DNA of 64,000 nucleotides from Chara braunii (Eukaryota > Streptophyta > Charophyceae > Charales > Characeae). Below the pieces are notes generated by a model that saw nothing but the letters and a program-made list of their open reading frames with translations, did not search any database and was not told the DNA's origin. The stretch lies in assembly GCA_003427395.1 (NCBI GenBank), contig BFEA01000066.1:3487598-3551597 (forward strand). The letters are read 5' to 3'. Positions 21,240 through 32,094 of the stretch are shown piece after piece (positions within the stretch are counted from its first letter, which is position 1; each line of letters opens with the position of its first letter). The position numbers were made by a program, and so were the translations under genes.

Positions 21240-21480
21240 TATTTTAAATTCCAGTAGTCAAATTCTTGAACACAGGTAGCTTGGACGTAAGGATTTACGC
21301 TCCAGTATGTCTAGAGAAGGAAGTTGATTATTTTGAATGTCAGTTGAGAGCTTATATCAGTCTTATAAGGAGAAAAGAGAGGCTGGAAAAATTACAGAGG
21401 AAAGTAACTTGGGGAGAAGAATAAGACAATTTGAGAGACTCCTTAGTTTTTTAACTACTGATGGCTTTGACGATATGAGA
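21240..21480 (+). pseudogene. Accessory small ORF 3, fragment
   Basis: A short piece with VVKFLNTGSLDVRIYAP followed by a basic helix matches the VVKFLDTGEYDMRLYVP region of the giant element's accessory ORF at 38884-38462. The N-terminal FPY part and the terminal motif are not recognisable. Confidence 0.5.
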
Positions 21481-21638
21481 GATTGATCGGCTCTTCTGGA
21501 AACCATTACCATAGTAGGTAACGCAAGGGAGGGTGACTCACTAGTGATGATAAAGTCCCTACTCTTAAATACTTTTGAATACTAGTTCGAGATCCCTGAC
21601 TATATTTATCATGAGATCTACCTCTCCTGACACTGTTC

Positions 21639-22110
21639 CTAATGGTCGATAATGCCTAGTACGGTTGAGCAGCTAACATTCGGGGTTGTATTGGAAGGTA
21701 GAGTTGTTAAGACATAAGGAACTCTTCGGATCTCAGACAGAGGTCTCTCTACTTTGGATGACCTTGAGTTTTCGCAACCTTTCTTTGATCGGATGAGAGA
21801 CTCCGCTCTAAGAGTCGTCACTGACCAGACTGAGATCAGTTATTTACTGAAGGTAGTAAGAGTGAGAATTACTGAGAGGATATCATATCACTCTTCTAGA
21901 GAACAAGTCTCTCTTGCCAGAAGAATCAACAGCGAATCGTGAGCCATGCAATTTGACCATGAGATAATAGATCTGACACAAGACTTTATTATCAGGGGTA
22001 CTGTGAAAAGAGTACAGCAGAAGATTGAGTAGGGATGATGAAAAATAACTGATTGAAAATTATATTGGAAGACTGAGAAGAATTTCATGGTCGGTGCGAA
22101 TACCCTGGTT
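21639..22110 (+). pseudogene. Remnant of accessory ORF D
   Basis: The frame at about 21754-21942 resembles the C-terminal half of the ORF at 39442-39107 (an MR-x2-A-x-R motif, a Q-T-x-I motif and later an S-R-R-R-like end). Beyond it the frame is broken. It shows that this element had the same order of accessory genes as the giant element. Confidence 0.45.
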
Positions 22111-22426
22111 TTGACAAGCGACAAAAAATAAGTTTAGTCTAAAGTTTGAGTATACCGCGCGAGTCGCGGCAGTGTCGGTTGTTTATGCGGCTGATGGTTG
22201 ACTAGAATAAAGAGTGTGTGGGCGCACGGATTTGAGGTGCGCGTGATCTTTTAATTGTTGATGATTGAAGAGTCGGCGTGATCACCGGCCAAATTTTATT
22301 TTCTGATTAAACTAGTATTAAAATATTATGTCTTGATTGACCGATGCGCTTGCCTGTGATCCGTGCGTACGTGCGGAGGACGACATTGACAACGAGGAGG
22401 TTTTGAAGTGCTTTCAGTAGGCCCGC
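22111..22426. other. Flank of the giant retrotransposon; no gene
   Basis: Nothing coding is seen. The last four bases (22423-22426, CCGC) are repeated immediately after the giant element at 46963-46966. Confidence 0.4.
22423..22426. repeat. Target-site duplication, left (CCGC)
   Basis: Four bases directly before the LTR start match the four directly after the element end at 46963-46966. Fifth bases do not match. Confidence 0.65.
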
Positions 22427-22958
22427 TGTCGCGCCCCCACCGCTTCCAGGGCCTGGTTCGATGTGCCTCCCCGACCGAGTGAAGTGAGTTGGTGGACTGG
22501 CAGACTGTCACGCAGAATTTTGATAAGTTTTAGAGAAATTATGTAGAAGTGCATTCACAAACAACCTTTGTTATGCAATCGAGTAATCAGGGTTATCCCT
22601 CCTGCCAGCGGCGACACGGCTTAGAGTGAGGCGTTCGGGTTTATCGTCTGCACCTGACCCCGTATAAAGGTCTGACTCAAGGTCACTGGAGTCCCTATTA
22701 TCCAGGAGTCCTTCGGGCTGCCTTGATTGTAACTTGTATGATATGAAGAGGAAAATAACATAATATCTCATGCATCATAAAGCAAATAACACTGAAGAAC
22801 AGGAAGACTAGAAACCAGACTCTGCAAGAGCATGACTCGAGACACGAGACGGAAGAGTAGTATGTAGAGAGTTCAGGAAGCAGACATAGGAGGTGCTGCA
22901 GTCACTGATAAATCATAATAATGTCATAATACATCTCAGTGACTAGAAGATACGAGCC

Positions 22959-23408
22959 TCAATCAATGACGACGAGTGGTACCCCCTCATGACTGGGCTC
23001 GACTATTTGGGACTCCGTATCTGGTACACGCTGGTCCTCCTCAGCATTGAGAACCTGAGTGGCTATCGACTTTGGGACCACAAAGCTGATGTCAAAAGAT
23101 TGCGCAGGGTCGATCTTGCTGATATATGCGATACATCTCGCCATCTCCTTGTCCGTGACACTTAGGAGGTACAACTCCTCGGCGAGGGAAGTGTTGTCAG
23201 TGGCACCAATCAAGATCTCAATCCGTTCCTTGTCGTAGATGTAATCATAAGAAACCTCCAGACAATGGTCTCCATAGAGTGGCTTAAGAAAAGCCTGTAT
23301 AACGAAGTCTGCTCCCACCAAATGACTGTAGCCATCCCCAAGATATGGGACTGGTCCCTTCCCCCTAGAAGGGTCGGCTACCTCCTCTGACTTGGATCCT
23401 CCTGACAT
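22959..23408 (-). CDS. LTR-borne ORF b, 149 residues (3' LTR copy)
   Basis: An intact frame runs from the ATG at 23408 to the TGA at 22959. The same 450-bp frame is open in the other LTR (41500-41051), although its ATG is ATA there. The protein has a hydrophilic N-terminus, then ADFVIQAFLKPLYGD, a hydrophobic strand around IEILIGAT, a helix with AEELY and an acidic C-terminus. Its place, about 0.5 kb from the primer-site end of the LTR, matches that of the FPY-family ORF in the LTRs at 8255 and 18728; distant relationship is possible but unproven. It lies downstream of the LTR TATA box. Function is unknown. Confidence 0.5.
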   Translation of the reverse strand: MSGGSKSEEVADPSRGKGPVPYLGDGYSHLVGADFVIQAFLKPLYGDHCLEVSYDYIYDKERIEILIGATDNTSLAEELYLLSVTDKEMARCIAYISKIDPAQSFDISFVVPKSIATQVLNAEEDQRVPDTESQIVEPSHEGVPLVVID

Positions 23409-23547
23409 GTAATGCCTGAATCAATCACCCTCAAGTAGGTATCGTGCCAAGAGGTAAGCAACCCGTCGTAAGGCTGTCTTCTGCCTGCATCTCACTCCGG
23501 TGACCAATGTCATAAGATGCCCTGGATCTGCTCCAACTCAAGCGTGC

Positions 23548-24213
23548 TCAATCCCTGTGAGTATCCCAGTCAAAATAGTCCCCCAAGTCAACGTCACTCA
23601 CGCAACAAGGCTCTTGGTCTGACTCGTCTGTCTCTGACCTCTGTAAGCAGGTGGTAATAGGTATCCCGGATCCGGCCACCTTACTCCTTATCCTCCTGTC
23701 TTGACGCCTTTTTTCCCTGCTGCCACCTCTGCTCAACGGTTTTGGATTACAGCCATCAAAGTCAAAGAGAGCACCACCTAGTGCAAAGGGGACCTGGGGA
23801 AACACCACGTGTAGCCAGTGCTCCCTCTAGTAACTCTCTCTGCAGAAAATATAGTCGGCGATCCGGTCATAGGTGGCTCCCTTTATTCCCTGCCCAGCAT
23901 CTCTCACGTGATAAGTGATGACCAATGTGTATCTCGATGTGGGGGACTCGTTAGCCTTAAGGACAAAGCGTTGATGTCCAATGTGTCGATAACAGAACTT
24001 CTCAACCAGCTTACCCCATGTCGGGGCCGTCTCATGTTGAGGAGCAAGCGTGACCAATCTGCAAAGTAAGGTAAAATGCCCCTGGCAAGTGGTTACACCA
24101 AACAATGGTGTCCTGCTGATAAGGGGGAATATCAGCAACTCACGAAAATAACCCAACTCGATAGGGTCGGAGAGGGCAGCACCCCCATAGAACTCCCAGC
24201 CAACCGGTGGCAA
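23548..24213 (-). pseudogene. LTR-borne ORF a (3' LTR copy), one internal stop
   Basis: The frame from about 24213 to 23548 is interrupted once, by TAG near 23827, where the other LTR has TGG (tryptophan). It encodes a segment with TYHVRDAGQGIKGATYDR, a short basic run (KRRQDRR) and an acidic end. The start is uncertain because an in-frame stop lies just upstream of the first plausible codon. The other LTR has different lesions, so the ancestral frame was probably intact when the element inserted. Confidence 0.5.
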
Positions 24214-24570
24214 TCAACTCAATAGAGAGGCCCGCCTGAATGGGTCTGGCTGGGTAGCGATCAAATTAATATAGGGGCCCGCCTGAATGTGCCCGGCTGA
24301 ATAGCAATCAAACTCGATATAGGGACCCGCCTGAATGGGCCCAGCTGAACAGCGCGGCTGAACAGCAGTCAACTCGATATAGGGGCCCGCCTAAATGAGA
24401 CCGACTGAACAGCAACAACTCTATATAGGTGCCCGCCTGAATGGGCACGGCTGAACAGCAATCAACTCGATATAGGGGCCGCCTGAATGGGTCCGCCTTA
24501 ACAGCCGTCAACTTGAGATAGGGGCCCGCCTGAATGGGCCCGCCTGAACAACAAACTCGGCAGCCCAACA
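24210..24570. repeat. LTR minisatellite 1, about 47 bp (3' LTR)
   Basis: Units contain GATATAGGGGCCCGCCTGAA and GGGCCCGGCTGAACAGCAA. The matching array in the 5' LTR is at 42270-42640. Confidence 0.85.
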
Positions 24571-24989
24571 ACTCAACATAGCAACATCATATGAGTATCT
24601 CCGCAGCGAGTGGACTAGGATACGAGAACTGGACTGCTAGTATCGTCGCTGTGGAGGACTGATCAACAAAGTGTCATCTACGCAGGGACCAGTTGCAAAA
24701 TACTTTATACATGAACTAGACTGCGCGGATACCGTATGTGCAGGAAAAATAGCATCCGCACAGGGACTTAGATGAATATTGTTCATATAGAGGCTGACCG
24801 ACAAGAAATCAAATCAGCGGTAGTTGGGGCTAGTCATACCGTTAGAGACAACCAGTCATGTCCTCAAGACTAATCACACTAACAGGGCATGCGTCCCCAC
24901 CCATCATACCGGCGGGACGTGCGTTTTAGAATTATCAGAACGTCAGAGCACACACTCACATAGCCTACCCGAGCCTTCGCGCACTCATG

Positions 24990-25905
24990 TAATGATACTG
25001 AGCGTGGACACACATGGACGCGCACTCAAATGGCAACACTAAGCTTAGACGCGCATGGGCGCGCACTCAAATACCAGTTCCAAGCTTGGGCGCACGTGGG
25101 CGCCCACTCAAATAGTAAGTTCGAGCCTGGGTACACATGGGCGCACACTCAAATGGCAATGCTGAGCATAGGCACGCATGGGCGCGTACTCAAATAGCAA
25201 TACTGACCATAGGTGCACGTGAGCGCATACTCAAAAGGCATTGTTGAGCTTGGGTGCGCATGGGCGCGCACTCTAACAGCAGTCCCAAACTTGGGCGAGC
25301 GTGGCCCCGCACTTAAATAACAATATCTAGCTTGGGCGCGCATGGGCGCGCACTCAAATAGCAATACCAAGCTCGGGCGCGCATGGGCGCGCACTGTCAC
25401 ATCAATGCCAAGCTTGGGCGTGCATGGACGCGCACTCTAACAGCAATGCCAAGCTTGGGCGTGCATGGGCGCACACTTAAATAACACTATGCAGCTTGGG
25501 CGCGCATGGACGCGCACTCGGATAGCAATATCAAGCCAGGGCGAGTATGAGCGTGCACTCAAATAAGAATTTAAAGCTTGGGCGCGCACGGGCGCGCACT
25601 CAAATAGCAATACCTAGCACGGATGTGCATGGGCGCGCACTCAAATAGTAGTACTGAGACAGGGCGCGCACTCAAACAGCCAAACCGAGACTGGGCGCAC
25701 ACTCAAACAGCCAAACTGAGACTTGGCGCGCACTCAAACAGCCAAACTGAGACAGGGCGCGCACTCAAATAGTAATACTGAGACCAGGCATGCACTCAGA
25801 CAACTTGTCCGGGCCTGGGCGAGCACTCAGACAACTTGCCCGAGCTTGGGCGCGTACTCAGACATCTTGCCTGAGCCTGGACGCGTACTCAGACAAACTC
25901 GCCCG
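24990..25905. repeat. LTR minisatellite 2, about 41 bp (3' LTR)
   Basis: Units read like GGGCGCGCATGGGCGCGCAC followed by TCAAATAGCAATACCAAGCT. The alternating GC core can fold on itself. The matching array is at 43040-43910. Confidence 0.85.
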
Positions 25906-25943
25906 GGCGGGAATTCACACTGGTGTGTGAATTCTCGCCCGGG
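25901..25943. repeat. Near-perfect 19-bp palindrome, only in the 3' LTR
   Basis: CCCGGGCGGGAATTCACAC is followed, after the loop TGGT, by its reverse complement with one mismatch. The 5' LTR (43911-43940) has only the left arm. The right arm is therefore a post-integration addition or was lost from the other copy. Confidence 0.8.
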
Positions 25944-26019
25944 TGTATGGTCATGAATTGGCAAAGACCTTCGATGGGACAACCCTCAATGGGGTGCACG
26001 TTGGCTCTCAGAATGGATA

Positions 26020-27140
26020 ACAAGGTTCACAATTTGAGTGCCCACTGGCGCGCTGGCTCAAAATCATCAGGGCAGAGTACACAGATTGAGTGCGCATGGG
26101 CGCACTGACTCTAGCTCGTCAAAGCAAAGTTTACAGATTGAGTGCGCACTGTCGCACTGAGTCCAGTTCATCAAAGCCGAGTTTACAAATTGAGTGCGCA
26201 TTGTCGCACTGACTCAAGTTCATCAAAGCCGAGTTTACAAATGGAGTGCGCATTGTCGCACAGACTCCCTTTCATCAAGGTCGAATCTTGCAAATCGAGA
26301 GAAGGTTAACCGACCCCCCATTTTTCACCTCAATTTATAAGAGAAACATAAGGTCATCCCAAACAAACTTCACACCAATCTATAGACTGCACTTCTTACT
26401 AACATATTATTAAAAAAATACAAAAAAGAAAAAATAAAAACACATAAAACAGCAACTCAAAAGTCTATTTTCACGCAATTTTGCCAAACAACAACTTCAT
26501 CAAAATTTCAAGACTTTCAGGATGATTAACAATACAAATTCTAATAACCCAAATGACACCAAATTTGACACACAGCAAGCTTGTCCTAAAACAAAAACCC
26601 AGGGCCGAAAAGTGAGGGACCCGGTTAACCACTTGTGTGCAAATCGAGTGCGCAGCGTCGCACTTAAGTTCGAGTGCGCACAGTCACACTTACTCAAGAT
26701 CATCAATGCAGTGTTTACAGGCTGAGTGCGCAGTATCGCACTTACATGGGATCATCAACGCAGAGTTTTACAGATCGAGTGCGCAATGTCGCACTTGAGT
26801 TCGAGTGCACACAGTCGCATTTACTCAAGATCATCAATGCAGTTCCACACATCAGGTGCGCAGTGTCGCACTTACTCAATGCCGAGTTTGAGTGTGCATA
26901 ATCGCACTTATTCAAAATTATCAATGCAAAGCTCACGGATTGAGTGCGCAGTGTTGCACTTACTCAAAGCCGAGTTTGAGTGCGCACAGTCGCATATATT
27001 TAGGATTATCAATGCAAAGCTCTCAAATCGAGTGCCTATCGGCACGCTAATTCAAGATCATCAGCGTAAAGCTCACAGATTAAGTACTCATTGCCATGCT
27101 GGCTCATGATCACCAAGGCAAAGCATGCAGATTGAGTGCG
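26020..27140. repeat. LTR minisatellite 3 with hairpin core (3' LTR)
   Basis: Units of about 52 bp carry GAGTGCGCACTGTCGCAC or variants, a short hairpin (GTGCG with CGCAC). Some variants change both arms together, for example GTGCC with GGCAC near 27031. The array is interrupted by the MITE at 26297-26637. The matching array is at 44010-44880. Confidence 0.8.
26297..26637 (+). mobile_element. 341-bp MITE-like insertion with 8-bp target duplication
   Basis: The left end is GAGAGAAGGTTAACC and the right end GGTTAACCACTTGTG. TGCAAATC occurs on both sides (26289-26296 and 26638-26645). The other LTR has an uninterrupted TGCAAATC at 44279-44286, which is the empty site. The AT-rich interior has no coding frame. 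Its ends match those of the 4-kb repeat-filled element at 1693-5763, so both belong to one transposon family. Confidence 0.9.
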
Positions 27141-27409
27141 TGTTGACATGCTGATGCAGAATCGACCCTCAGATACAGTGCGGGTGAGCACATAGTTTTC
27201 CTGGTTCAGAAAATGGCCCTCAAAACATAGTGCGCGTGAGCACACGTTTCTCTAGTAAAGTAATGGAGTGCACGTGGGCGCACAGAGGCAAGATCAGCAA
27301 CTTCCACAAATCCGAATGGCAATGGAGCGCGCGTGGGCGCACAATGGCAAGATCAACAGTTCCACGGATCCAAGGGGCAATTCCAATCCATACCAAACTG
27401 CACAGACCT

Positions 27410-27810
27410 GCCAAGTAGCAGTTCATAACTATGCCAGGATACACCAGGCTGACAAACGACAGATCAAAGCTATGTCTGACTGCGCCAGGCTGATAAACAG
27501 CAAACCAGAGCTACGCTAGACTCCGCCAGGCTGATAATCCATAAGTCAGAGTCATGCCAGACTGCGTCAGGCTGCTAAACGGAAGATCAGTAATTGCTCC
27601 AGGCTGCCAAATGACAAATCAGAACTGCGCCAGACTGCACCAGGCTGACACATGGCGGATCAGAACTGCGCCAGACTGCGCCAGGCTGCCAAAAGACAAA
27701 TCAGAACTGCGCCAGGCTGACACACGACGAATCAGAACTATGCCAGACTACGCAGACTGCCAAATGACAAATCAAAACTGCACCAGACTGCGCCAGGCTG
27801 ACACATACAT
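27410..27810. repeat. LTR minisatellite 4, about 41 bp (3' LTR)
   Basis: Units contain CAGACTGCGCCAGGCTG and GACAAATCAGAACTGCGC. The matching array is at 45125-45570. Confidence 0.85.
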
Positions 27811-28213
27811 AATTTAAAGAATCGCATATGGTTTAAAGTCATCAAGCGTAGACTAAACCTGGTGCGAGCAGCGGAAGAAAGGTAGCATAGTGCACCCCAA
27901 AACAAAGGGGGGGGTAGTCTGAATAATGGGAAAGAGCGAAGCGAGCGAGGAGTGAGCAAGCGAAAGAGTGAGAGAAAGATGGGAAAGGACAAAAAGGAGG
28001 AGAGGATGTGGGAGACGGGGTTATGACCTTGGCCAAAAGCCAGACTCATACCGCTGCTCTAGCAGCTCTCCCCCTCTCTTACCTCCTGCCTGCTTCGTCC
28101 TCACTCATCTCACTCCTTTCCCTGCTTCCTCCTTGCTCTAGTTCCCGCTTTATCGCACCAGCGTTTCTACATCCTCGCACGTGCGATCTCTCTCCTTGAG
28201 TGGCACGACCTCT

Positions 28214-28221
28214 CTTTTATA
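28214..28221 (-). promoter_or_regulatory. LTR TATA box (3' LTR)
   Basis: On the minus strand this is TATAAAAG within CCACTATAAAAGAGAGG. It lies about 975 bp inside the LTR start, which would make U3 about 1 kb and leave some 5.7 kb of transcribed LTR. The copy in the other LTR is at 45971-45978. Confidence 0.6.
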
Positions 28222-28254
28222 GTGGAGAGGCCGGGTGGTCGGGCCCAAGTGCAG

Positions 28255-28750
28255 CAGTCTAAGGGCTAAAAATAACACAGGCCTCTGTTAAAATTAGCAC
28301 AGGCCTGCGCTAAAAATAGCGCGGAACAGGGACAGTCCCGACTTTGGGACACGAACAGTCAGCCCTGTGCTAAGAACAGCGCGGACCTGCGCTAAATATA
28401 GCACGGGTCTGCGCTAAAATTAGTGTGGGACTGCGATAAGAATAGCGAGGGCCTGCACTAAAATAGTGAGAGCCTGTGCTAAAAATACTGCGGGACTTGG
28501 GGCAGTCCCGATTTAGGGATAGGAACAGTCAGCCCCATGCTAAAAATAATATGGAACTGCGCTAAAAATAACACGGGCCTCCGCTAAAAATAACACGGGC
28601 CTGCGCTAAAAATAGCACGGGCCTGCGCTAAAAATAAAAAAGGTCTGCGATAAAAATAGCACGGGCCTGCGCTAAAAATAACATGGGCGTGCACTAAAAA
28701 AAGCATGGACCAATGCTAAAAATAACACGGGTCAGTGCTAAAAATAATGT
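28255..28750. repeat. LTR minisatellite 5, 22 bp (3' LTR)
   Basis: About 20 units like GGGCCTGCGCTAAAAATAGC follow one another within U3, upstream of the TATA box on the minus strand. Tandem units at this place could act as promoter elements. The matching array is at 46015-46530. Confidence 0.85.
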
Positions 28751-29242
28751 CGAGCTTAGACTGGCCCGACTTTGGAATACTACGGTCGGCCTTGTTTTGA
28801 AAATTAAACACACCCCTCTTAATCAAAATAAGGGCCCAATCCCGTATTCCCTTGACCTTTTCCGGTCGTGCCCTTCCCGACGCAGTAAGTCCTGTCCCAA
28901 GTGGTCTACCTATTTTTCTCATTAACCTTTGGTCCGTTTTCAGTGTTATTCGGACCAGGCCTTACTAATTTGCCCCTTGCGGACGTAGGGGTTCAGACCA
29001 GAAGCCACGATTCGACTCCCATGGGGCTGGAGCATCGTGCCGTCTTGTCCGTTGCCTCGGGCAAAAAGGGACCAACCAGCGCGTCAACACTCTGCTGATC
29101 GTGACCACAAGCAGCCTGCGACGAGTACACGATACGGTGCGGAGGCTGACCACGACGAGTCAACTATACGTTGACGCGGCGCGCCGCTCTCCGACAACCA
29201 TACCCAACCCTATTCCTGGCGTCCCCGCCTAGATCCCTCTAC

Positions 29243-29275
29243 TATAAGGGTATACATATATATATATATATATAC
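29243..29275 (+). promoter_or_regulatory. TATA-like box and TA repeat before the antisense ORF
   Basis: CTATAAGGG at 29242-29250 is followed by a run of about 12 TA units. It lies about 180 bp upstream of the antisense ORF's ATG and on the same strand. The TA run alone may be a chance microsatellite. Confidence 0.35.
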
Positions 29276-29421
29276 ATTACTTCTATCATTCATCCTCAAG
29301 TTTACTCAAACGAACGTGTGACGATATCGCGTTCTTGCTGCTATTGTTGCCATTGTTGATCTCTGCTTGCTCGGACACTCGTCTCGCCCGTGCTATCATC
29401 GCTTAGTGACTTACATTCACC

Positions 29422-29925
29422 ATGTCGCCAAAGACGCGCGGCTCAGGCGCTGGTCGAGGGAGAGGTGGTCGTCAGGGAAAAGCGGTCGATCGACCAATCG
29501 ACCTGACTTGCGAGAAGGAGAGGTCAGAGGAGGAAGAGGAAGAGGAAGAGGAAAAATGGGGAGGAGTAAGGTTGCGTCATTGCCAAGAGGATCGGCATGA
29601 GCGCACACCATCGCCAGGGAAGATGGTGTACTATACGTACAAGTACGAGCAGCGCTATGGTCCTCGCTTCGAGCCGCCCTCTCGATCATATCCTTCGCCA
29701 TATCCTCCTTCTTCCTCCGCTCAGCCGCATCCTCGCTAACTCACCTTTCTGCCTCAGCCGCCTCGCCCTGCGCCACAACCACTACCACGTGTGCCGGATC
29801 CGCCCGTCGTCCATCAAGCTGCGCTGTCCGACCATCGCTCGTGTATCACGCTTGTGCTGTTTTTCATCTGCCAGCTTGAGTTGTGCGGCCTTGTATGCTA
29901 TCTGATATATAGAGGCATCATATAA
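29422..29925 (+). pseudogene. Antisense ORF: RG-rich, ERTPSP motif, C-terminal hydrophobic segment
   Basis: The frame starts at the ATG 29422 in a good context (CACCATG) and is open for 105 codons to TAA at 29737-29739, then continues in frame for 61 codons to TAA at 29925. The first part has an RG-rich N-terminus, a run of glutamates, and HERTPSPGKMVYY. The second part is proline-rich and ends with a hydrophobic stretch of about 20 residues that could span a membrane. The minus-strand ORF at 61763-61296 has the same order of features. It is antisense to the giant element and lies 226 bp inside its 3' LTR border, as antisense ORFs do in some plant Tat-type elements. Function unknown. Confidence 0.55.
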
Positions 29926-32090
29926 AACATCTCCTAATCATCAAGGTGCTCGCCCGCTAGGGCTCGAGTGCTCGCTCAATAAGGCATGGACCTCTGGCCC
30001 AAGCCACCATCAAAATCAAAGAAGGATTAGTCTTATCAAACTTGCGTGGTGCAATCACCGCACGCAAATATCATGACCGCTCATGCAGCTCAATCATACT
30101 ACGAATCCCGTTGTCTTGCACTATTAAATCTTTCTCAATCTTAGGTCAATCCACTCATTAGGTTTGACCTCGTGCATCATCATAATCGGACTCAGTCTTA
30201 GACCAAACCCTATCGTTAGGTCTGGCCTAGCAGTCCAACTCCCAGTCATGGCCTGCTCATCTCAACCTCATCGAACCAATCCTTCTCATCAGCACAACAT
30301 AATCCTCATCATTATCTCAGTTATAGTCCAGCCACATGTGGATATGGGACTAATCATCGAACTCAGGATCATCCGGGTCATCTTGACTAAAGGCCGCCTC
30401 ATAAGGGGGAAACATACCAAACCCCTTTCTCTTTGTCTGCTGGTTCTGTGCCATTCACTGTTGGGTCATACCAAACCCCGTTGTCTTCGTCTGGCTATAG
30501 GGTACCTGCAAAACAGAGATCATGTCATGCCAAAAAAAAACAACGAGAAAAGGGTCTCCCCTAAAGACCCTTGCCAACTCCCCTTCCTCACTCACTCTAA
30601 GAGTCTTACCTTTTGGCCTTCTGAGAGTGCCCCCGCTCGCTCTGGTGAGCTCCTCCGCTGACCCAACCCGGCAAGCAGAGCAAAGTCATTCTTGATTTCC
30701 AGTCATGGCGGTCCGACCGCCCTCCGATCCCTTGCTAAAAAAAGCTCACGGGGAGCCACACACCCCTTCATGAAGCCCTCACTCCGATGAGTGCAGACCC
30801 ATGGATTAGAAACTCGTTAGTTGACATCAGAGCTTCTGTCTACTCGCTTGACTTCTTGATTAACGTTCGACTCTTTGCTACTGTGTGGGGAGCCAGCCAA
30901 CACCCAACCAGACCCGGTTGGTGAGTCAGAGCGAGTCCACAATTAAGCCTTGCAACAGTGAGCTAGGAGGTCATAATGGCCCTGTTGCCAGCAGGGCAGT
31001 GGATACCTGGCTTATCCCGATGCCAAGGGAATGCCCCTGGAGACACGGCTCCCTAGAGACACCCCGATCAGAGTGATAGTAGGAGTCTACCACCTTGATA
31101 AGCCAAATGTCGGATTTAGACTGGGAGAGGCTCAAGATGCCTCCTTCCTTTCCAGCAGGCGGACCAGGTTGCCACGCGGCGACCCGAAAACGGCTAACCA
31201 CCCGAGGGTTCGAGGCTATCAGCCACTATGGCTCAGACGCCCCGCCAACCCATCTAGCCTTTGAACCTGTAAGAACCTGCTTCAAGGAATCATCTCTTGC
31301 TCAAGAGGCGCAGTCGAAACTCTCTACCTCTTCATGAAGGACATAAACGCTGACACAACAGCGAACGCCACTGTGGTTAGACTCTCGTTGGTGAACCGTT
31401 GCGAGAACCCGGAGGCTGCAGTGGGAACACTCCTTTCATCTCGAAGAATGCAGCAGCCTCCAAACCGCTGCGATGCTGAGTGATCTTCGCCCCGACCACA
31501 TGATCAGACAGATCACTCCATCGACTATGACACATGACTGACTACCTATCCCTTTAGAGCTCGGCAGTGCCTAACCGCGAAGGCCCATCTAGAGAGGAAC
31601 CCCATCCCGGCGATGTTGAGTCCCTTGCCACTTAAACACTTCACTAGGTTAAGTACCACCCTCTTTTAGGGATAATCAATCAACTTGTGTCAGATGATGC
31701 TAGGCAATCCTCCTTACGCTATCGTACTAGGAGGTTACCTCATCAATTGAGCGCTGACTTATGAGAGGAAGAAAAACATATTTTCACATTATCCCACAAC
31801 CATTCATTCCACAATTGCTATGCAAAACAAATAAAATACAATACGAGGCAAAAACTGAAATCCCAAGAACTGGCTCCCAATACCCTAGGCATATCCCAGG
31901 ACTGACACGTGACAAGCTAGATACAATGCAATGAACTGAAATTTACAACTTTAACTTACATTTATACAAAACTGGAGCCAATCTGAGCCCGACAGACACA
32001 TGAGTCCACCACTGAGCCGGGTCATCATAGGCTGCTCGTATCCAGCTCCGACATCCGAAATCATACCATAATCATATCAAGCCGACTGTC
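29926..32090. other. 3' non-coding part of the giant element
   Basis: I find no convincing gene. One plus-strand frame at 30164-30661 is open for 165 codons but has no recognisable features. In Ty3 elements of plants a long spacer between integrase and the 3' LTR is common. Confidence 0.4.
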
Positions 32091-32094
32091 GTCT

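Larger units (their letters stand above)
22427..29196 (-). repeat. 3' LTR of the giant element, 6770 bp
   Basis: It is collinear with 40495-46962 over its whole length, by eye about nine tenths identical. It carries (minus-strand order) a TATA box at 28221-28214, a 22-bp array, a 41-bp array, a hairpin-rich 52-bp array, a 41-bp GC-rich array, a 47-bp array, a broken ORF and an intact 149-residue ORF. A MITE at 26297-26637 and a palindromic addition at 25901-25943 are absent from the other LTR and so came after integration. Confidence 0.9.

Noticed and set aside
24990-28750. CRISPR-like arrays
   Set aside because: The repeats are contiguous minisatellites whose spacers are not unique, with much variation among units, and the context is a eukaryotic LTR.
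30164-30661. 165-codon plus-strand frame as a gene
   Set aside because: Its composition is unremarkable, it has no recognisable motif and no second copy to test conservation.
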